Made by a program: the position numbers and the translations under genes. Below, piece by piece: positions 8,999 through 18,472 of a stretch of 64,000 nt of DNA. This stretch comes from Rhodospirillales bacterium (GTDB taxonomy: Bacteria; Pseudomonadota; Alphaproteobacteria; Rhodospirillales; JAPHRK01). Position 1 is the stretch's first letter; every line of letters begins with the position of its first letter. A model generated the notes under the pieces. The model was given only the letters and a program-made list of their open reading frames with translations. It did no database searches and was not told the DNA's origin. The stretch is from the NCBI GenBank assembly GCA_026196105.1, contig JAPHRK010000007.1, positions 53,790 through 117,789 on the forward strand, given 5' to 3'.

Positions 8999-10030
8999 TC
9001 ACCCGGCATAGTTTAAGGGTATAGACAACAATTCTTGCTTGTACGTCTTCCAGGGCAGGGTATCAAACCTGTCATTACTCGGCATTTTTTCAACAGGTAT
9101 AAGGCTCCAGCGGACATCACCTGACTGCTGACACGGATATAAGAAGTCATCCAGCCTGTCATGCCAGGGTAATTCCTTCCCTAAATCATCATAAAATTCC
9201 CAAGCCATATAGGTACCAGCTCTCAACCGTTTGGTGCCTTCGCAAGGCCCAAGTTCATCTTCGACCAAGTCAGCTCGTTCCAATTGTTCTTGTTCAGGTC
9301 CGATCAGGCAAAACTTTTTGTTCCCGTCGTCATCACAGAGAAGGAAACCTCTCGGAAAAGGAAGATAGTAGTATTCGGTAAATTTAAAAGCTTCGAAAAT
9401 TTTATCCATCAGCTCTTTAGTCACATAGCGATCAATCAAATGATTTCTTGATGCCCTATAAGCATGAATAAGTGGATCAACTTTTTCTAGGAGGTATTCA
9501 TGATGTAACTCAGTCATCATACGTTTGATTTTTTTACGTGCATCTCGGTCATTTTTATTCACGTATCTATCAATAAGCCCATCGTTAAAGGCTTCGATCG
9601 TCGCTTGGTCGGTCATTTTACCTGTAAGAAGAATTGTTTTTATTCCTGTATCTTTGATCAGAGAACAAAACTCCAAACCAGTAATACTAGGCATCACTTG
9701 GTCTATAATAACCACCGATACCATTTTATACCTGTCAACAGACCCTGCAAAGCGGCGAATTTCTGAAGATTTCAGAAGAAAAAGGTCATCGCCAGGATTA
9801 ACGTTATCTGGCTCTGAGTTATATGACCTGAATAAATTAAAAGCACCGTGGCCAATATCTTGGGCCTGATGAATATGTTTTAAAGCTTTCCCCGTTGAGG
9901 AAAACGCAAGGACGGCATTTTCTCGTCCTAACGCTTTTCGAAGGGATTTTAAAAAGCTCTCATCATCATCTATTAGAATAGCCGTGCATGGGTGATAGAT
10001 TGGCACATTCGGGTTAAACGGGCTATTCAC
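8999..10030 (-). CDS. response regulator with atypical receiver domain and unassigned C-terminal region, LqsR-like
   Basis: AILIDDDESFLKSL, VVIIDQVMPSITGLEF (phospho-acceptor Asp), TILLTGKMTD, YVNKND. Long insertion between beta2 and beta3. GTG start with GGAGGT upstream. 343 aa, close to the recalled size of Legionella LqsR. Convergent with cqsA-like. Confidence 0.8.
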   Translation of the reverse strand: MNSPFNPNVPIYHPCTAILIDDDESFLKSLRKALGRENAVLAFSSTGKALKHIHQAQDIGHGAFNLFRSYNSEPDNVNPGDDLFLLKSSEIRRFAGSVDRYKMVSVVIIDQVMPSITGLEFCSLIKDTGIKTILLTGKMTDQATIEAFNDGLIDRYVNKNDRDARKKIKRMMTELHHEYLLEKVDPLIHAYRASRNHLIDRYVTKELMDKIFEAFKFTEYYYLPFPRGFLLCDDDGNKKFCLIGPEQEQLERADLVEDELGPCEGTKRLRAGTYMAWEFYDDLGKELPWHDRLDDFLYPCQQSGDVRWSLIPVEKMPSNDRFDTLPWKTYKQELLSIPLNYAG

Positions 10031-10212
10031 TTTTTACCTCCAGCTCAAGGATGACGTCTATATTTTTAAAAATCTAGCGTCCGCAAACTTTACGTCGCTT
10101 CAATCACTATACAGTCGCAAAAAAAAATCATCATTGCAACCTTTAGTGTTGTCTGCTGGGGATTCTCTTAACTGCAGCGACAATTTCTCCCTCTATAAAC
10201 AACCCAAATGCA

Positions 10213-10245
10213 AAAAAGGCGGGGCCTTGCGACCACCGCCTTTTT
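10213..10245 (-). terminator. rho-independent terminator downstream of the phasin gene
   Basis: AAAAAGGCGG-GGCCTTGCGACCA-CCGCCTTTTT: 10-bp perfect stem giving GGCGG...CCGCCTTTTT on the minus strand. Confidence 0.8.
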
Positions 10246-10270
10246 CTCAACCTTAAACGGACAGCTACAA

Positions 10271-11014
10271 TTAAGCAGCTTTTTTGAGCTTGCTGAGGGA
10301 CTCAAAGGCCACGTTCAGGCGATCACCAAGAGGTTTAGCAACCTCTCCAGCGAGTTTGTTAGTTTTTTGGCTGACTAAACCGGCTTCTTCGACAATTTTT
10401 TCGTAGCTGGTTTTAACCAATTCAGCCTGAAGGTCAGTAACTTCTTTAATATCTTTGCACTTCATCATGGCTTTTGAAGCTTCAATACTGTCTTCAAAAT
10501 TAGAACGAGCAAGGCCAAACATGGCTTCGGTAATGTCTTTAAGGCCATTGGTCATGATGGAGATTGATTCAGATACAGCATCAATGTTGCCTTGATTGAA
10601 AGCAAGAGCATCCTGGTACCCTTGGAACAAATCTTCCTGAACTTTGTTAACGGCTTCTTTAGCTTGATCAGCAACGTCAGCTTTTGGTGCTGCTGGTTTA
10701 GCCACAACTTTAGGAGCAGCCACTTTAGCCGCTACCTTTGGTGCAGCAGCTTTCTTAGGAGCGGCGCGTTTAGCAGCCGGCTTCTTAGCTACAGGTTTTT
10801 TAGCCACAGGCTTTTTAGCCACTACTTTTTTCACTGCAGGCTTCTTAGCTGCCGGCGCAGCTTTGCTTGCAACAGGTTTAGTAGCTGGTTTTACAACAGG
10901 TTGTTCTGGAGCTTTTTCTGCTTCAACCTTCGCAGTTGCGGCGGGTTTTGCAGAAGCTTCAGGTTTAACTTCAGGTTCAGTGGTTTTAGGCGTAGTATCA
11001 GATGGCGCAGCCAT
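10271..11014 (-). CDS. phasin family protein with N-terminal histone-like (K/A/P)-rich region
   Basis: N-terminal AKKPAVKKVVAKKPVAKKPVAKKPAAKRAAPKKAAAPK. C-terminal phasin_2-like helix: YQDALAFNQGNIDAVSESISIMTNGLKDITEAMFGLARSNFEDSIEASKAMMKCKDIKEVTDLQAELVKTSYEKIV. Confidence 0.87.
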   Translation of the reverse strand: MAAPSDTTPKTTEPEVKPEASAKPAATAKVEAEKAPEQPVVKPATKPVASKAAPAAKKPAVKKVVAKKPVAKKPVAKKPAAKRAAPKKAAAPKVAAKVAAPKVVAKPAAPKADVADQAKEAVNKVQEDLFQGYQDALAFNQGNIDAVSESISIMTNGLKDITEAMFGLARSNFEDSIEASKAMMKCKDIKEVTDLQAELVKTSYEKIVEEAGLVSQKTNKLAGEVAKPLGDRLNVAFESLSKLKKAA

Positions 11015-11140
11015 GGTCGCTCTCCCTTAGATAGCAACGGTTAAAACAGTTTGCAGCCAAGGTAAAAATAAACAATCCACCTGTCTGCTTCTTAGGAGAA
11101 AAAATAGAACGGTCAGATTTGCTCGTCAAGTATTTTTTGT

Positions 11141-11172
11141 GCATTGCAGCATTTTTCATTGCAATGCAGCAT
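11141..11172. promoter_or_regulatory. paired TGC-rich sites upstream of the phasin gene (PhaR-operator-like)
   Basis: GCATTGCAGCAT at 11141-11152 and GCAATGCAGCAT at 11161-11172, exactly 20 bp apart. Confidence 0.45.
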
Positions 11173-11174
11173 AA

Positions 11175-11909
11175 TCAATCCAAAAGATACATCAAACCAT
11201 TGGGTCCAACCCTTATATTAAAGCGACCATGATCAGCTTTATTGACCTTATATTCATCATCAAAAAGAGTTTCTCGTGGAGGGTTAAGCGGAATCTCTGT
11301 CATGTCCCACCCCAGTAAAAGCGGAGAGAAGGCTAAATTTTTATAATTAGCATCAGGCCAGCGAAAAGTTCCAAAACGAAGCACGCCCTCCTTGCAAGCA
11401 ACAACAAGCCAATAGAATTGGTCTGAAGAAAGCTCTATTTCTCTTTCGTCATGAGTAAAAATACCATCTGAAGTCATGGCCTGCTCTAGAAGCTCTTTAT
11501 CAGCCTCACGCAAGCGAATAGTTGCCTTTTTCCCCTGCCAGGGCTTAAGCAAATCAAGAACTTCATTTACGTATAGCTCTGAAAGATCAGCCTCACCAAT
11601 AACCTCAACCTTTAAATCGTTCCCCCGCAACTCGTATATACGCACTTGCTCCGTATAAACCCCGTTATAGACGAAACGATAATGGTTTGGGCCACCACTC
11701 TGGCAAGTAGCACGCATGTCATCTCCATTGAGGAAACTGAACCAACTGAATTTACGCTCAATCGGATTTACTTCTCCGCCTTGATAGGTACAACCCGTCA
11801 CCACAAAGAGAAAAAAGACGCTGATAAAAACTACTATTCGTCTAAATATAGAAAAAATCACATTATTTCTAAGCAAGATATGGCCCCTTAACGGATTATT
11901 AGCGGTCAT
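11175..11909 (-). CDS. predicted lipoprotein, function unknown
   Basis: Hydrophobic signal followed by the lipobox VVTGC; no recognised domain. Confidence 0.6.
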   Translation of the reverse strand: MTANNPLRGHILLRNNVIFSIFRRIVVFISVFFLFVVTGCTYQGGEVNPIERKFSWFSFLNGDDMRATCQSGGPNHYRFVYNGVYTEQVRIYELRGNDLKVEVIGEADLSELYVNEVLDLLKPWQGKKATIRLREADKELLEQAMTSDGIFTHDEREIELSSDQFYWLVVACKEGVLRFGTFRWPDANYKNLAFSPLLLGWDMTEIPLNPPRETLFDDEYKVNKADHGRFNIRVGPNGLMYLLD

Positions 11910-12002
11910 CCCTTCATCTTATGATTAGGAAAAGAAATTCCGCAAGAAAGTTTACAGTTGTATTCGCTGCCATAACGTAGAGAATACTCCTAGATTATAA
12001 GG

Positions 12003-13217
12003 GTGGTAAATAGCGTGTCTTTGAATAAATTAGTTAGCACATCAGTTAAAACTGCCTTCCTGCTTGCCCTTTCTCTTCTTATTTTTCAGCCGTCGACTGC
12101 CTCTGCTAAATACGCTTCTTATGTTGTCGAAGTTAGTACCGGAAAAGTTCTTCACTCCGTAAATGCGGACACCCGAAACTACCCTGCTTCTCTGACTAAA
12201 ATGATGACTCTTTATATGATCTTTGACGCCCTTAAGAAGGGTGATCTCTGGCTGCATGAAGAATTGGTGGTTTCTCGTCGAGCAACTTGGCAACCCCCTT
12301 CTCGTCTTGGGCTTGGGTTTGGTCAAACCATAACTGTTGAAAAAGCAATCTATGCTCTGGTGACAAAATCAGCCAACGATGTTGCAGTAACTGTCGCTGA
12401 AAACATTGGTAAGACTGAAAGAGCCTTTGCTCTTAAAATGACATCCATGGCCCGCAAATTGGGCATGAAGCGTACCATCTTCAGAAATGCCTCAGGTCTG
12501 CCCCATCGTGGTCAAATGAGCACTGCACGGGATATGTCCGTTTTGGCTCGCCGCCTAATGAAAGATTTTCCTCAATATTATCATTATTTCTCTACTCAAA
12601 AATTTGAATATGGCGGTCGCACTTATAAAAACCACAACAAGCTCCTGAGTAATTATGATGGCGCTGATGGCATCAAAACAGGCTACATCCGTGCCTCAGG
12701 CTTCAACTTAGTTGCATCTGTAGAACGTGATGGGCGCCGAGTAGTCGGTGTCGTTTTCGGCGGAAAAACTTCTAAACGACGCGACAAACACATGGCGCAG
12801 CTTTTGAACAAAGGTTTTACCAAACTGACCGGAAAAACCCAATACGCCAAAATGGATAATAAAGCTAAGAGCAAAAGGAAGAGCCAGCAAACTGCAACCA
12901 GAGTTATTCCAGGTCAGGCCATTGCCAGAACATCACCTCGTCACTCTTGGGCTGTCCAAGTTGGGGCTTATCACAAACCTCATCTGGCTGCTAACCTCGC
13001 TGAAGATGCTTTAGAAAAAGTTTCTAAGATTGCTAAAAACGGCAAAGTCCGTGTTGTCCCTCTACGTCAACGCCGAGGAAAAACCGTTTATCGAGCTCGG
13101 ATTGTAAATGTCACCAAGAAAGAAGCTTTTCGCTCCTGCCGCGTCCTTAAACGCAACCGCATGGATTGCATGGAGACCCGAGCCCAAGGCCCAATCGAAG
13201 TTGCTTTAAACGATTAG
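12003..13217 (+). CDS. D-alanyl-D-alanine carboxypeptidase (S11 family) with C-terminal SPOR-like domain
   Basis: SLTKMMT (SxxK), SAND (SxN), DGIKTGYI (KTG); C-terminal WAVQVGAYHKPHLAANLAEDA...YRARI SPOR-like region. GTG start. Confidence 0.94.
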   Translation: MVNSVSLNKLVSTSVKTAFLLALSLLIFQPSTASAKYASYVVEVSTGKVLHSVNADTRNYPASLTKMMTLYMIFDALKKGDLWLHEELVVSRRATWQPPSRLGLGFGQTITVEKAIYALVTKSANDVAVTVAENIGKTERAFALKMTSMARKLGMKRTIFRNASGLPHRGQMSTARDMSVLARRLMKDFPQYYHYFSTQKFEYGGRTYKNHNKLLSNYDGADGIKTGYIRASGFNLVASVERDGRRVVGVVFGGKTSKRRDKHMAQLLNKGFTKLTGKTQYAKMDNKAKSKRKSQQTATRVIPGQAIARTSPRHSWAVQVGAYHKPHLAANLAEDALEKVSKIAKNGKVRVVPLRQRRGKTVYRARIVNVTKKEAFRSCRVLKRNRMDCMETRAQGPIEVALND

Positions 13218-13282
13218 AGCAATTTCCAATTAAAAGAACCTAGCCTTTTACTCTGCGTAAAAAAACCAGTCCACAACTAAGC

Positions 13283-14674
13283 TTATTGAGTAAAATCTGG
13301 CGGGGTAATATCACTGGCTTGAAGCTGCTCACTTAAAGCAGATTTAAGCCGCTCAAGGCCTTCAGGAGAAGAAGCTTCACAACGCGCAACAAGAACCGCC
13401 TGGGTATTTGATGCCCGAAGCAACCACCAGCCATCATCATTCTGCACCCGTACACCGTCAACGGTAGAGACAGAAACACCTGTGGCACTAGCCAACCGAG
13501 CTTCAACTTCTTTCGCGACTTCAAACTTCCGTATATCAGGACAGTCAAAACGAATTTCAGGGGTGCTGAAAGTATGAGGGAGATTATCCCGCATCTGGTC
13601 CAGGGTAATATCTGAATTAGCTGCAATAGACATAAGACGTACAGCGGCATAGAGCGCATCATCAAAGCCATAGTATCTATCAGCGAAGAAAATATGTCCG
13701 CTCATTTCTCCAGCAAAAGGAGAATCCATCTCTGCCATCTTAGATTTGATCAAAGAATGGCCTGTCTTATACATCACTGGATTGCCGCCCATACGAGCTA
13801 TTTCATCAAAGAGAACTTGGCTTGCTTTGACGTCAGCAATAATGGTGGCTCCAGGGGTTTGATCGAGAATTTCTTTACCCCAAATCGTCATTAGCTGGTC
13901 ACCCCAAATGACGCGTCCTTGTGAGTCGATCACGCCAATACGGTCACCATCACCATCAAAACCAACCCCAAAATCACAACCTTCACGAGCTACAACCTCT
14001 TTTAGTTGTTCGAGGTTTTTCTCGACAGTTGGATCAGGGTGATGACTTGGGAAAGTTCCATCAATTTCTTCATTAAGCAGAAAGTGAGTACCGGGAAGCT
14101 TTGCGGTAACCCCAAGCATGGCGGCACCAGCAGAACCATTGCCAGCATCCCAGGCAACTTTCAAATCACGGCCTTGGCGGAAATCTTTGGCAACACGATT
14201 GATGTAATCATCCAACATAGGTCGATCGATAATTTGCCCACCACCAGCTTCATAATCTCCAGCTTCTGCAATTTGACCAAGTTTTTGGATATCTTGACCA
14301 AAGAACGACTTGCCACCAAGCATCATCTTAATGCCATTGTGGGTGGGGGGGTTGTGCGACCCTGTAATCATAAGCCCACCATCTGTCTCCAGCAAGAAGG
14401 TCGCCAGATAAAGCATAGGGGTTGGTCCAAGGCCTACACGGTAGACTTTGAGGCCACAGGCCCCTAAACCATCAATAGCGGCCTTTTCAAGCTCTGGAGA
14501 GCTCAAACGACCATCATAACCTATAGAAACACTCGTTCCGCCTCCACGGACAATGGTTGTCCCAAAAGCACGAGCAACAGCATAAACATCCTCAGGATTA
14601 AGAGTTTCACCAACAATCCCCCGAACATCATATTCGCGTAGGATTGTCGGTTCCAGTTTATGCCCGTCAGTCAT
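13283..14674 (-). CDS. phosphomannomutase/phosphoglucomutase
   Basis: REYDVRGIVGETL, MITGSHNPPTHNGIKM (catalytic Ser loop), GVGFDGDGDRIGVID. Confidence 0.96.
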   Translation of the reverse strand: MTDGHKLEPTILREYDVRGIVGETLNPEDVYAVARAFGTTIVRGGGTSVSIGYDGRLSSPELEKAAIDGLGACGLKVYRVGLGPTPMLYLATFLLETDGGLMITGSHNPPTHNGIKMMLGGKSFFGQDIQKLGQIAEAGDYEAGGGQIIDRPMLDDYINRVAKDFRQGRDLKVAWDAGNGSAGAAMLGVTAKLPGTHFLLNEEIDGTFPSHHPDPTVEKNLEQLKEVVAREGCDFGVGFDGDGDRIGVIDSQGRVIWGDQLMTIWGKEILDQTPGATIIADVKASQVLFDEIARMGGNPVMYKTGHSLIKSKMAEMDSPFAGEMSGHIFFADRYYGFDDALYAAVRLMSIAANSDITLDQMRDNLPHTFSTPEIRFDCPDIRKFEVAKEVEARLASATGVSVSTVDGVRVQNDDGWWLLRASNTQAVLVARCEASSPEGLERLKSALSEQLQASDITPPDFTQ

Positions 14675-14684
14675 GGGTCAGTCC

Positions 14685-16004
14685 TTATTTATCGGATTCA
14701 AAGGGGCGACCAATGCAGGAATAATTAAACCCTGCCGCCGCCATTTCATCCGGATTGTAGATATTTCTCAAATCAACCATCACCGGAGACTTAAGAGTCT
14801 CTTTCATGCGCTTGAGGCCAAGGTTCCTGAATTCGTTCCATTCTGTAATAATAACTAGGCAATCTGCATCGGGCATTGTGTCGTAAGCATTGCCACACCA
14901 TTCAATATCCTTGAGCATCGTCTTCGCTTCACCCATAGCTTCTGGGTCATATGCACGAACAGTAGCACCTGCTTTGGTCAATGCAGGTAGGATATCTAAG
15001 CTCGGCGCATCGCGCATATCATCGGTATTGGGTTTAAAAGCAACCCCAAGCACAGCAATGGTCTTACCCTTAACAGAGCCACCACAAGCTTCAACAACCC
15101 GAGCCGCCATTGCCTTTTTACGTTTGTCGTTAATATCAACAACCGTTTCAACAATGCGCAAAGGGCTGTCGAAATCTTGAGCTGTATGAACCAAAGCCAA
15201 AGTATCTTTAGGGAAGCACGATCCCCCATAGCCAGGGCCAGGGTGGAGAAATTTGCTGCCAATCCGTCCATCAAGGCCAATTCCTTTGGCAACGTGGTGG
15301 ACATCAGCTCCAACTTTTTCGCAAAGATCAGCCATTTCATTGATGAAAGTGATCTTCGTCGCCAGGAAAGTGTTACCGGCATATTTGATCAGCTCTGATG
15401 TCCTACGACTGGTAAAAAGAACGGGGGTTTCAATGAGGTAGAGAGGACGATAAAGGCGGCTCATCAATTCTTGGGCTGGTTTGCTTTCAGTACCAATAAC
15501 AACCCGATCAGGGCGCATAAAATCATTAATCGCGGCCCCTTCCCGTAAGAACTCAGGGTTCGATACCACATCAAACTCTCCATCGGGTCGAGCTTCTTTG
15601 ATAATTTTTTCGACTTCGTCACCTGTACCAACAGGAACTGTGGATTTGGTTACAACAACGGTATAACCATCCATAGCTTCTGCGATTTCTTTAGCAGCGC
15701 CATAAACGTAGCTTAGGTCTGCGTGACCACCTCCCTTTTTAGTCGGTGTCCCCACAGCAATAAAAACCACATCGGCCTTTTTGACAGCCGACTTAAGGTC
15801 TGTGGTAAAATTCAACCGTCCCGCTTTGACGTTGTTCTCAACCAGAGTATCCAGACCGGGCTCAAAGATCGGCATGATACCTTTTTTAAGGTTTTCAATT
15901 TTTCCCTCATCCAGATCAACGCAAGTAACATCAACACCGAATTCAGAGAAACAAGTGCCGGAAACAAGGCCAACATAGCCAGTACCGATCATCGCAATAT
16001 GCAT
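14685..16004 (-). CDS. ugd: UDP-glucose 6-dehydrogenase
   Basis: MHIAMIGTGYVGLVSGTCFSEFGVDVTCVD; GPGYGGSCFPKDTLAL (catalytic Cys). Confidence 0.97.
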   Translation of the reverse strand: MHIAMIGTGYVGLVSGTCFSEFGVDVTCVDLDEGKIENLKKGIMPIFEPGLDTLVENNVKAGRLNFTTDLKSAVKKADVVFIAVGTPTKKGGGHADLSYVYGAAKEIAEAMDGYTVVVTKSTVPVGTGDEVEKIIKEARPDGEFDVVSNPEFLREGAAINDFMRPDRVVIGTESKPAQELMSRLYRPLYLIETPVLFTSRRTSELIKYAGNTFLATKITFINEMADLCEKVGADVHHVAKGIGLDGRIGSKFLHPGPGYGGSCFPKDTLALVHTAQDFDSPLRIVETVVDINDKRKKAMAARVVEACGGSVKGKTIAVLGVAFKPNTDDMRDAPSLDILPALTKAGATVRAYDPEAMGEAKTMLKDIEWCGNAYDTMPDADCLVIITEWNEFRNLGLKRMKETLKSPVMVDLRNIYNPDEMAAAGFNYSCIGRPFESDK

Positions 16005-16045
16005 AGAGCCGTCCTATTCTTAAACCCAAATGGAAACTGGTATGG

Positions 16046-16915
16046 TCAAACCAACTTCTTGATTAAATCTGTTACGCCATCGTGTAATTCATCACTGGCA
16101 AGTGCAAAAGCCAAATTAGCTTCAATAAACCCTAGTTTGGAACCGCAATCATAGCGCTCCCCTTCAAACCTAAGCCCGTGGAAAGGTACCTTACCGATGG
16201 TCTTTGCCATGGCATCCGTGAGTTGGATTTCTCCACCCGCGCCTTTTTCATGCCGATCTAATTCCGCAAAGACTTCAGGTTGAAGAATATAGCGCCCAAT
16301 GATAGAGAGCGTAGACGGGGCAACAGCAGGATCAGGTTTCTCAACCAAACCCTTAGCTTCAGCAAGACGCCCATTATCACTAACGATATCCAAGATACCG
16401 TAACGGTTAGTATGTTCCCGAGGGACATCTTCCACCGCCACAACATTACCCCCAACCTCTTGATAGGCTTCAACCATTTGCCTTAAGCAACCGGGAGCCG
16501 CGAGGATGAGATCATCAGGGAGGACGACGACGAAAGGTTCGTCATGAATGAAGTTTCTGGCACACCAAACAGCATGACCTAAACCAAGGGGTTTTTGTTG
16601 ACGGACATAAGCGATGTGGCCTGCCGTTGGCATGGCTTCATGTAAAATCTCTAAAGCTTCTATTTTATTCCGTTCTTCAAGAACCTGCTCTAATTCCACA
16701 GAATGATCAAAATGATCTTCCATGGCCCCCTTGCCACGTCCTGTTACGAAAATAAACTCCTCAATTCCTGCGTCTCGAGCTTCATCAACAGCATATTGAA
16801 TGAGGGGGCGATCAACCACCGGAAGCATTTCCTTAGGAATTGCTTTAGTCGCAGGAAGAAACCGGGTTCCTAAGCCTGCAACAGGGAAAATAGCCTTCTT
16901 AATCGGCTTCGTCAT
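16046..16915 (-). CDS. galU: UTP--glucose-1-phosphate uridylyltransferase
   Basis: IKKAIFPVAGLGTRFLPATKAIPKEMLPVVDRPLIQYAVDEA; HAVWCARNFIHDEPFVVVLPDDL. Confidence 0.98.
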   Translation of the reverse strand: MTKPIKKAIFPVAGLGTRFLPATKAIPKEMLPVVDRPLIQYAVDEARDAGIEEFIFVTGRGKGAMEDHFDHSVELEQVLEERNKIEALEILHEAMPTAGHIAYVRQQKPLGLGHAVWCARNFIHDEPFVVVLPDDLILAAPGCLRQMVEAYQEVGGNVVAVEDVPREHTNRYGILDIVSDNGRLAEAKGLVEKPDPAVAPSTLSIIGRYILQPEVFAELDRHEKGAGGEIQLTDAMAKTIGKVPFHGLRFEGERYDCGSKLGFIEANLAFALASDELHDGVTDLIKKLV

Positions 16916-16992
16916 AATACCAACTTTTAAATTACTGGAACGCGGCGGATTTGTGCCACAGAGAGGCCTTTATCGCAAGTAAAGGTTAAGGT

Positions 16993-17703
16993 CTATTTAC
17001 TCAAAAGCACATCTTTTGCCTGATTGATTTTTGCTGCAAGGTATGTCGATCCTCCAAGGTCAGGATGAATCTTTGAAATCAAACGGTGATAGGCCTCTTT
17101 TATAGTCTCGTCTGAAGCCCCATACTCAAGTCCTAAAATATCCAAGGCTTCATTCTCCGACATACCCGTCCCTTGGGTGTAAGAGGTATCTTTTGTGTCA
17201 GATTGTTCCCGCCATTGGTCATCATATTCCCTCTCTAGAAAGGCATCTAGCACTTGAAGGGATTGGGGATCATCTTTGCATTCTTCTCTTAACGTTAGTA
17301 ATTCTTCAAGAGAGAGAACCTCAAGCTCAAACCCCGCATAACTGCCTCGAACCACATGACCCGACATTTTCCCCGTATCGTGGTCGAGGACCATTTTGAA
17401 AAAATTTGTTTCAACTTGTGAAGTTTGCCCCTTTGGAGCTCCTCCACCAGTGGCACGGCGGAAATTTTTTAAGAGCTGAGAAAAAGTCCGCAAGCGCATA
17501 AACCAAACGAAAAGAGCCGGAAGCGCAGCGAATGCGAAAGCAAATTTTCCTGTTAAGGCTAGTACAGCTACAACAGCGACAATGACAATAATAGCAAGCC
17601 ACTTAATTGCTTTGATTATCGCCCGAGGCTCTGCTGTTGTCAGCCACTTTAAAGACAGTCCAACACCAATAACGAGAGCTAATCCAAGAATCAACCACGA
17701 CAT
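16993..17703 (-). CDS. membrane protein with C-terminal DnaJ domain
   Basis: N-terminal TM segments; C-terminal EALDILGLEYGASDETIKEAYHRLISKIHPDLGGSTYLAAKINQAKDVL. The HPD motif is present. Confidence 0.88.
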   Translation of the reverse strand: MSWLILGLALVIGVGLSLKWLTTAEPRAIIKAIKWLAIIVIVAVVAVLALTGKFAFAFAALPALFVWFMRLRTFSQLLKNFRRATGGGAPKGQTSQVETNFFKMVLDHDTGKMSGHVVRGSYAGFELEVLSLEELLTLREECKDDPQSLQVLDAFLEREYDDQWREQSDTKDTSYTQGTGMSENEALDILGLEYGASDETIKEAYHRLISKIHPDLGGSTYLAAKINQAKDVLLSK

Positions 17704-17707
17704 ATGC

Positions 17708-18418
17708 TCAACGCCTCATCTGATTGCTAATGCGCTTGATGACCCCACCTCGTTTAGACGCATAACTTTCCAAGGCTTTTCGTCCTCCAGCAGCATAAAC
17801 AGCCACTGCTTTGAGTAGTTCCTTTAGAGCTTGAGCCGAATGAGCATCGAAGCTGCAACATGCACCATTGGTCAATTTTGCAATTTGTTGAAACCCATAG
17901 GCCGCGACAGGGTCATCCCCTTCATGAAACATAAAAGCCGGAACCCCCAGCAAACCAAGCTCACCAGCTTGTCTACCTAAGCGATCAACATCCTCTTCCA
18001 AACAATCACCTACAAAAACCAAAGCATCGACTCGAGTCTTCTTAGTTTCTGTTATAGCGTGTGACAAAACTTTAGAAAGTTGGCTTTCCCCTGCCAAGCA
18101 ATAAACGGAAGTCATCTCCTTGAGAAGCACGGAGGAATCAGATGTCCAGGTCGTCGCCTCAAATTCCCCAAAACCCCGATAATAAGTCAGCTGGACATCC
18201 AGCCCTCCTAAAGAAGCTGTTTCCATAAACATTTCAGACTGGATATGGCATGCACGATCCCAGGTTGCCTGACGACTCGCTGTCGCATCCATAGCAAAAA
18301 TTAGGCGTCCCCTTTCCCCCGATGCCTTTCGTACAGGCGTCGCGGCCACCTTCTGCAAAAAGGCATCGACTTCAGAACGGCTAGATCGCCCGGCAGGGAG
18401 TTTGTTTTTATCTGGCAT
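17708..18418 (-). CDS. VWA-fold-like protein of unknown function
   Basis: RLIFAMDATASRQATWDRA (MIDAS-like DxTxS), DALVFVGDCLEED. Confidence 0.6.
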   Translation of the reverse strand: MPDKNKLPAGRSSRSEVDAFLQKVAATPVRKASGERGRLIFAMDATASRQATWDRACHIQSEMFMETASLGGLDVQLTYYRGFGEFEATTWTSDSSVLLKEMTSVYCLAGESQLSKVLSHAITETKKTRVDALVFVGDCLEEDVDRLGRQAGELGLLGVPAFMFHEGDDPVAAYGFQQIAKLTNGACCSFDAHSAQALKELLKAVAVYAAGGRKALESYASKRGGVIKRISNQMRR

Positions 18419-18472
18419 TGAGTCTCCTTTAAGAAGGACGTTAACTCCTATGTATCTACTTTTTCAAGGCTA

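Noticed and set aside
10592-11044. 150-aa plus-strand ORF rich in Ser/Phe/Arg over the phasin gene
   Set aside because: It is the antisense shadow of the repetitive Lys/Ala/Pro codons of the phasin; composition is not protein-like.
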